Source: Ruminococcus sp. (GTDB lineage: Bacteria; Bacillota; Clostridia; Oscillospirales; Ruminococcaceae). From it: a DNA stretch of 9,071 nt. A program made the translations under genes and the position numbers. The notes below the pieces were generated by a model. The model did no database searches and was not told the origin of the DNA. It was given only the letters and a program-made list of their open reading frames with translations. The stretch is from positions 1-9,071 of the forward strand of contig JAIDNR010000049.1 in assembly GCA_029063695.1 (NCBI GenBank), in the 5' to 3' direction. Positions 5,019 through 9,071 of this stretch are shown piece after piece. Every line of letters begins with the position of its first letter. Position 1 is the first letter of the stretch.

Positions 5019-7244
5019 ATGAATTACAAAAGAATTTTAGCATCTGCACTTGCTTTGTGCCTTGCAGTGCCAATGACAACAGTCATTCCTGAAATATGTA
5101 CTTCTGCCGCTGATGTGGTTGTATCAAACGTCAGATTTTCTGGCATATATCAGTACAAAGACTGTGGTGACCACATTGAAATCATGGCAACTTCCACAAC
5201 CGCAGAGGGTACTGTTGAAGTACCTGCTGAGATTGACGGCTTGCCCGTTACCATAATCGGCGAACACGGTCTTGCGGGACTTTCAAAAGTTACATCAATC
5301 AAACTTCCTGATACTATCACAACTATCGGTAAACAGGCTTTTGCATACAATACTGCACTTGAATCAATAAATATTCCCGAAAACGTCAGAATAATTCCCG
5401 ATGAGGCATTTATGAACTGTATGTCGCTCGGTAATGTCAAAATACCTAACAAAGTTATGAGTATTGGCGTGCGTGCATTTTACGGTTGCAGAAAGATTAC
5501 TGAAATAAATCTTCCGAACAGCGTAGAATCTTTGGGCGAAATGGCATTTGCAGACTGTCAGGGACTTGCAAAGATAAATATTCCATCAAGAATCAATAAG
5601 CTTGAAAAGGCTGTATTCAGCAACTGCTTTGCACTTGAATCACTTGTACTGCCTGAAAATGTAACATTTATCAGCAAGGACGCACTTCCGACAAAAATCA
5701 AGAATCTTACAATCAAAAGTCCTGAATGCGAACTTGAGGATGGTCTTTATATGTTCATTACAAAAGATTGTGTTATAACTGCACCTGCCGGAAGTACCGC
5801 ACAGGAATTTGCAGAAACATACGGCTTGGAATACGAAATTTATGACGAACACTGCGTTGTTGTTCCGGGCGATGTCAACAATGACGGATTCTTTGGAGTC
5901 GCTGACGTTGTTATGATGCAGAATTATCTTCTTGGCAACGGTTCGCTTACAGAATGGCAGCTCGGCGATATGAATAATGACGGTAAAATTGACGTATTTG
6001 ACTATATTATTATGCGTCAGGAACTCCCGAACAGTCCTGAATTGAATCCGCCTTATTATCCAAATCCCAACGACCCGGTTCTTGATTATACTGCAAAAAA
6101 TCTGACTGTTGATATTCAGTCAAAAGAAGTTGAGGGAGCAGAAGCAGACGAGGAATTTATTACATCACAGACTGAATTTGCCCTTGAACTTTTCAGAAGT
6201 GAACTCAAAGAGGACGAAAACACACTCGTTTCACCCTATTCTGTAATGCAAGCTCTTGCTATGACTGCAAACGGTGCGGACGGTAGTACAAAGACTGAAA
6301 TGGAAGATGTTCTCGGAATGTCAATGGACAAATTGAACAAGTACCTCTATACTCAGAGTACGTCACAGCACAGCGACGAAAACAGCAAGCTTTCAACTGC
6401 CAACTCTATCTGGGCAAGAAATGGGCTTGACGTAAACAAGGACTTCTTACAGACAAATGTTGATTACTACAATGCAGACTTCTTTACAGCTCCTTTTGAT
6501 GGCACAACTGTTACTGATATAAACAACTGGGTAAACGACAAGACTGATGAAATGATACCTGAAGTTCTTAATGTAATTCCACCCAATGCTATAATGTATC
6601 TTATAAACGCTGTTGCTTTCGATGCAAAATGGGAAGTTGAGTTCAACAAGGATATGACGGTAAAAGCTGATTTCACTGCAATTGACAATAAAGTTCAGGA
6701 AGTTGACATGATGTACAATGATGAGGAATGTGCATATCATCTCAAAGACGACAATGCTGAGGGTATCTATAAATACTACAAAGACAGAAAATATGCATTT
6801 GTTGCAATGATGCCAAATGAGGGCGTTTCCATAACCGACTACGTTGCAAATCTTAAAGTTGATTCACTTATTGCAGATACCGCAAAGAAGTTAGTCGGTG
6901 TAAAAATGCCGAAATTCAGCTATGATTTCAAGACAGAACTTACTGAGACTCTCTCTGCAATGGGTATGCCGTCGGCATTTGATAGTATGACTGCTGATTT
7001 CTCCAATATGGTCAGCGGACTTGACGGACCTACTTACATCAGTTCTGTAATACACAAAACTCACATTGATGTTGACGAAGCAGGTACAAAGGCAGCTGCT
7101 GTAACAGTAGTTGAAGTTAGCAATGACTGTGCACCTCTCCCCGTTGAAATTATAACTTTCGACAGACCGTTTGTTTACTTTATCATTGATACAGAAACAA
7201 ATATTCCTGTATTTATGGGAACTCTTATGAGCATTGGTGAATAA
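5019..7244 (+). CDS. Secreted LRR-dockerin-serpin protein, probable scaffold-bound protease inhibitor
   Basis: A 741-residue exported fusion protein. A signal peptide (1 to about 31, ending near TSAA) precedes BspA-type leucine-rich repeats at about 78-235. A type I dockerin follows at 283-336 (loops D285-D296 and D317-D328), then a Pro/Asn-rich linker and a serpin domain from about 375 to 741. Serpin marks are NTLVSPYSVMQALAMTANGA near 401-420, the NAVAFDAKW strand at 530-538, a hinge DEAGTKAAA at 686-693, and the family signature FDRPFVYFIID at 714-724. A small-residue hinge of this kind is typical of inhibitory serpins, which trap proteases by a conformational change. The reactive loop contains V-S-N-D-C-A at 700-705. 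The dockerin would anchor the inhibitor to a cohesin scaffold; dockerin-bearing serpins are known from cellulosome bacteria. Loop 1 of the dockerin has G293 at position 9, where N or D is usual. Target protease unknown. Confidence 0.94.
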   Translation: MNYKRILASALALCLAVPMTTVIPEICTSAADVVVSNVRFSGIYQYKDCGDHIEIMATSTTAEGTVEVPAEIDGLPVTIIGEHGLAGLSKVTSIKLPDTITTIGKQAFAYNTALESINIPENVRIIPDEAFMNCMSLGNVKIPNKVMSIGVRAFYGCRKITEINLPNSVESLGEMAFADCQGLAKINIPSRINKLEKAVFSNCFALESLVLPENVTFISKDALPTKIKNLTIKSPECELEDGLYMFITKDCVITAPAGSTAQEFAETYGLEYEIYDEHCVVVPGDVNNDGFFGVADVVMMQNYLLGNGSLTEWQLGDMNNDGKIDVFDYIIMRQELPNSPELNPPYYPNPNDPVLDYTAKNLTVDIQSKEVEGAEADEEFITSQTEFALELFRSELKEDENTLVSPYSVMQALAMTANGADGSTKTEMEDVLGMSMDKLNKYLYTQSTSQHSDENSKLSTANSIWARNGLDVNKDFLQTNVDYYNADFFTAPFDGTTVTDINNWVNDKTDEMIPEVLNVIPPNAIMYLINAVAFDAKWEVEFNKDMTVKADFTAIDNKVQEVDMMYNDEECAYHLKDDNAEGIYKYYKDRKYAFVAMMPNEGVSITDYVANLKVDSLIADTAKKLVGVKMPKFSYDFKTELTETLSAMGMPSAFDSMTADFSNMVSGLDGPTYISSVIHKTHIDVDEAGTKAAAVTVVEVSNDCAPLPVEIITFDRPFVYFIIDTETNIPVFMGTLMSIGE
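5316..5660 (+). repeat. Five consecutive 69-bp leucine-rich repeat units in the serpin gene
   Basis: These encode five 23-residue units (100-122, 123-145, 146-168, 169-191, 192-214) of the BspA/LRR_5 type, each with the pattern IxxIGxxAFxxCxxLxxINIPxx. A degenerate unit comes before (from about 78) and another begins after (from 215). The spacing is exactly 23 residues with no insertions. Such repeats usually mediate binding to proteins or surfaces. Confidence 0.88.
7077..7163 (+). other. Serpin reactive-centre loop region
   Basis: Encodes residues 687-715, from the hinge glutamate to the FDRPF strand. Counting E687 as P17 puts D703 at P1 and C704 at P1' (codons 7125-7130). Compared with alpha-1-antitrypsin, the stretch from P1' to the conserved phenylalanine is three residues longer, so the true cleavage site could lie a few residues further on. 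Confidence 0.6.
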
Positions 7245-7268
7245 TATACATTGGTATTATTATTGCAG

Positions 7269-7289
7269 ATACTGCACTGTCAGCAGTAT
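7269..7289 (+). other. Small hairpin in the 3' untranslated region of the operon
   Basis: ATACTGC (7269-7275) pairs with GCAGTAT (7283-7289) around a 7-base loop. It is not followed by a T-run, so it is not itself a terminator. It may stabilise the mRNA end, or may be chance. Confidence 0.3.
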
Positions 7290-7321
7290 AATATATATTT
7301 CCTTTATTCCTGAGGGACAAA

Positions 7322-7361
7322 TCAGAGAAAATCCGTATCAAAAGATACGGTTTTTTTCTGA
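7322..7361 (+). terminator. Intrinsic terminator after the serpin gene
   Basis: The core stem CCGTATC (7333-7339) with GATACGG (7344-7350) has an AAAA loop, followed by T at 7351-7357. The arms extend outward, with TCAG (7322-7325) and A-rich sequence pairing with the T-run and CTGA (7358-7361). The A-tract on the 5' side means it could also work on the opposite strand. It separates the dockerin/serpin operon from the sigma operon. Confidence 0.88.
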
Positions 7362-7368
7362 GAATTCA

Positions 7369-7397
7369 TTTACAAAATAATATTTTTATGATATAAT
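7369..7397 (+). promoter_or_regulatory. Housekeeping (sigma-A type) promoter of the sigma operon
   Basis: TTTACA (7369-7374), a 17-base spacer and TATAAT (7392-7397), with an extended -10 TG at 7389-7390 (TGATATAAT). The expected transcript start is near 7404, giving a leader of about 75 bases that contains the two-part motif. Confidence 0.8.
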
Positions 7398-7425
7398 ATA
7401 TATATTCACAGAAAGTTTACAATTA

Positions 7426-7458
7426 TTTCCGCACATCAGCTATATTATTTCCGTTAAA
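7426..7458 (+). promoter_or_regulatory. Two-part promoter-like motif of the sigma gene (copy 2)
   Basis: TTTCCGCACAT (7426-7436) and TTTCCGTTA (7448-7456) are identical to the elements at 2148 and 2169, at 22 rather than 21 bases. A GTTTACA also precedes both copies. Sitting between the sigma-A promoter and the start codon, it fits a second, autoregulated promoter, although its transcript would begin almost at the ribosome site. Confidence 0.6.
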
Positions 7459-7465
7459 CTCATAG

Positions 7466-7474
7466 AAAGGAGGT
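7466..7474 (+). promoter_or_regulatory. Strong ribosome binding site of the sigma gene
   Basis: AAAGGAGGT lies 6 bases before the GTG at 7481. It decides the start codon, as no in-frame ATG or TTG with comparable spacing exists. Confidence 0.85.
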
Positions 7475-7480
7475 AGTTGA

Positions 7481-7939
7481 GTGGCATTAGATATAAACGA
7501 ACATTACGATAAAATTTACAGATATTGTTATTTAAGAGTCTCAAATCGTGAGACTGCCGAAGATTTAACGCAGGAAACTTTTCTCCGTTACCTTGAACAC
7601 CCACAGTATCACAATATAGATAAAACACTTCAATTATTATATACAATTGCGGGAAATCTTTGCAAAGACGAATACAGGCGGCAGAAAACCGAGGAAATTT
7701 CGGAAGAAACCGCATCTGATGAAAATATAGAAGAATCTGTTATCACAGATTATGCACTGAGCGAAGCACTTCAAAAACTATCTCCTGAGGACAGGGAAAT
7801 TATTCTGTTAAGATATATAAACGATGTTCCAATAGGAGTTATTGCAAATATTTACTCAATGTCACGCTTCGCACTTAACAGAAGAATCAAGAAAATTCTT
7901 GCTGAATTACATAATGAGCTTGGAAAGGAGGAGCTTTAA
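7481..7939 (+). CDS. ECF-type RNA polymerase sigma factor
   Basis: A 152-residue sigma-70 family protein made only of regions 2 and 4, as in ECF sigma factors. Region 2 spans about 8-68, with YRYCYLRVSNRETAEDLTQE and TFLRYLEH, followed by the 2.3/2.4-like TLQLLYTIAGNLCKDEYRR. An acidic linker at 70-90 leads to region 4 at about 94-143 (LSPEDREIILLRYINDV, then helix-turn-helix IGVIANIYSMSRFALNRRIK). It would direct core polymerase to a specific promoter set. It starts with GTG behind a near-perfect ribosome site. The TAA stop overlaps the ATG of the next gene by one base, the usual arrangement of a sigma factor with its anti-sigma partner. Upstream lie a sigma-A promoter and the two-part motif shared with the dockerin/serpin operon, suggesting autoregulation. 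The exact ECF group cannot be assigned by eye. Confidence 0.92.
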   Translation: MALDINEHYDKIYRYCYLRVSNRETAEDLTQETFLRYLEHPQYHNIDKTLQLLYTIAGNLCKDEYRRQKTEEISEETASDENIEESVITDYALSEALQKLSPEDREIILLRYINDVPIGVIANIYSMSRFALNRRIKKILAELHNELGKEEL

Positions 7940-9071
7940 TGAAAAAATCAGAAAGAGAAACCTTGAAAAAGGCGTTCAATATTCCTGAACCTGAACAAAA
8001 AGAATCTTTTATTTTATTATATAACGAAAAGCTAAAAAAAAATGAACGAAAATTCAATCTGCCTGTATTTTTTCGCTATGCTTCAACTGCTGTTTTTGCT
8101 GTGCTTATCATAGGATTATGGGGAAATCTCAGCAAAACGGCTGATTTCCGTGATAAATTCAATATAGACGAGCCGACCACAGCAATAACATCTCAGACAA
8201 CTGCTGTAACTCAGCTTACAGAAACAAATAACATAACGACATCGAATGCACTGACAATGCAAATCACACAGACAGCAACAGAAAATTCAGTCCATACAGA
8301 TTCGGCAACAGGTTCTGCGGTAAATTCAGTACATATACACCAGCAGGTTACAATGCCCGATTTGCCTGATTTTACCCCGTCGGTTACTGCAATAACATTT
8401 CCGACGAGAACACAGCCCTCAGCCACATCAAAAGTTATTTCAGCAACTACGGCAAGGAAAACGACTGCGGTAAAATATACAACTACCGCAATAATAGCAA
8501 CCGACGAGGAACCGTCATATTCCTATGACCCGTCTTTAACTGTAACAGCTGTTCCAATGACTACAGTGACAGACAATTCGCCTGTACCACCAAATAAAAA
8601 TGATGCAACAACATACCCACCACTTGATGTTGATATTCCGCCTGTTACAGTACCAAAGCCGATAGTAACAACAGAATCCAAAGAAGATAATGTACCATCT
8701 CTTATTGGAAGAGATTACACTGTTTATCCCTCAAAAGTTTACAATAAATCTGAAAACATTATTAATATGGAAGATACTAATGACTTTGATCATACAACTG
8801 CAGTTGACAGTACAGTATCTGTAGATATGCTGAAAAATTATTCAGATTATATCATACTCGGCAGAATTGATAATATAATTTATACTCAGGTAAAAGGCAA
8901 ACCATATACTCAGGAAAATATCACAGTTTATCAGGTATACAAGGGCGATAAACTGCATGAATATGACAAAATATCAATATATATTCCGGGCGGATATATG
9001 CCGGTAAGTGAATTTGAAATCCTGAACAATAAGGTAATTGATGCTCCCGATAATTATTATATATATGATTC
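7939..9071 (+). CDS. Single-pass membrane protein, probable anti-sigma factor with extracellular domain, 3' end missing
   Basis: The frame is open from the ATG at 7939 to the right edge, giving 377 visible residues. Layout: a charged cytoplasmic part of about 42 residues (1-42, with ETLKKAFNIPEPEQKESF), one membrane segment at about 47-62, then a long extracellular stalk. The stalk at 80-247 has 41 threonines in 168 residues plus many Ser and Pro. From about 255 a folded-looking domain follows, with YSDYIILGRIDNIIYT (301-316) and ITVYQVYKGDKL (328-339). I do not recognise this domain by name. The start is backed by AAAGGAGG 7 bases upstream and the one-base overlap with the sigma gene. Position, topology and short cytoplasmic end argue for an anti-sigma factor that holds the sigma factor until an outside signal arrives, as with RsgI proteins of cellulosome clostridia. 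It lacks the His-Cys zinc motif of ZAS anti-sigma domains and is not clearly homologous to RsgI, so the role is inferred from context. Confidence 0.75.
   Translation, partial: MKKSERETLKKAFNIPEPEQKESFILLYNEKLKKNERKFNLPVFFRYASTAVFAVLIIGLWGNLSKTADFRDKFNIDEPTTAITSQTTAVTQLTETNNITTSNALTMQITQTATENSVHTDSATGSAVNSVHIHQQVTMPDLPDFTPSVTAITFPTRTQPSATSKVISATTARKTTAVKYTTTAIIATDEEPSYSYDPSLTVTAVPMTTVTDNSPVPPNKNDATTYPPLDVDIPPVTVPKPIVTTESKEDNVPSLIGRDYTVYPSKVYNKSENIINMEDTNDFDHTTAVDSTVSVDMLKNYSDYIILGRIDNIIYTQVKGKPYTQENITVYQVYKGDKLHEYDKISIYIPGGYMPVSEFEILNNKVIDAPDNYYIYD

Noticed and set aside
7263..7292. TTGCAG and TATAAT as a promoter after the serpin gene
   Set aside because: The -35 match is poor, the spacer is 18, and the terminator at 7322-7361 would stop the transcript before any gene.
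8160..8690. Thr-rich stretch as a DNA tandem repeat
   Set aside because: The ACA/ACT codons are frequent but not in a regular period; it is compositional bias of a stalk, not an ordered repeat.
1..9071. CRISPR array, tRNA or rRNA gene, insertion sequence, or riboswitch
   Set aside because: No spaced identical short repeats, cloverleaf, transposase frame, terminal inverted repeats or recognised riboswitch core were seen on either strand.

Overview
The window looks like a chromosomal segment of an anaerobic, fibre-degrading Firmicute close to Ruminococcus. The evidence is three secreted proteins with type I dockerins (modules that dock onto a cohesin scaffold), a BspA-type leucine-rich repeat/serpin fusion, AT-rich DNA, strong AGGAGG ribosome sites, and an ECF sigma/membrane anti-sigma pair with a long extracellular stalk. 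The genus is inferred from gene content, not from a marker gene. All supported genes are on the + strand.

Layout. (1) 1-851: 3' part of a CPBP/Abi-type membrane protease gene, cut by the left edge. It overlaps rarA. (2) 808-2079: rarA, a AAA+ ATPase of replication-fork maintenance, closed by a strong terminator at 2086-2113. (3) 2148-7244: a secreted-protein cluster. It holds a short dockerin protein (2218-2997), a long dockerin protein (3058-5004) and an LRR-dockerin-serpin protein (5019-7244), ending in a terminator at 7322-7361. The short gene and the 5' part of the long gene are a tandem duplication. The junction at 2996/2997 creates the stop codon of the short gene and carries a partial copy of the promoter region in front of the long gene. 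(4) 7369-9071: an ECF-type sigma factor and, overlapping by one base, a single-pass membrane protein that is probably its anti-sigma factor. The latter is cut by the right edge.

How the parts may work together. A two-part motif, TTTCCGCACAT then TTTCCGTTA 21-22 bases later, occurs before the first dockerin gene and again before the sigma gene. A copy missing the first half lies before the second dockerin gene. The simplest reading is that the sigma factor drives its own gene and the dockerin/serpin operon, with release controlled by the extracellular domain of the anti-sigma partner. The outputs are a serpin carrying an inhibitory-type hinge and proteins with repeated modules that resemble PrcB-type protease-associated domains. 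I therefore propose a signal-responsive protease-control module attached to the cell's cohesin/dockerin surface complex. The motif and the duplication are directly visible. The regulatory link and the protease-control role are inference.
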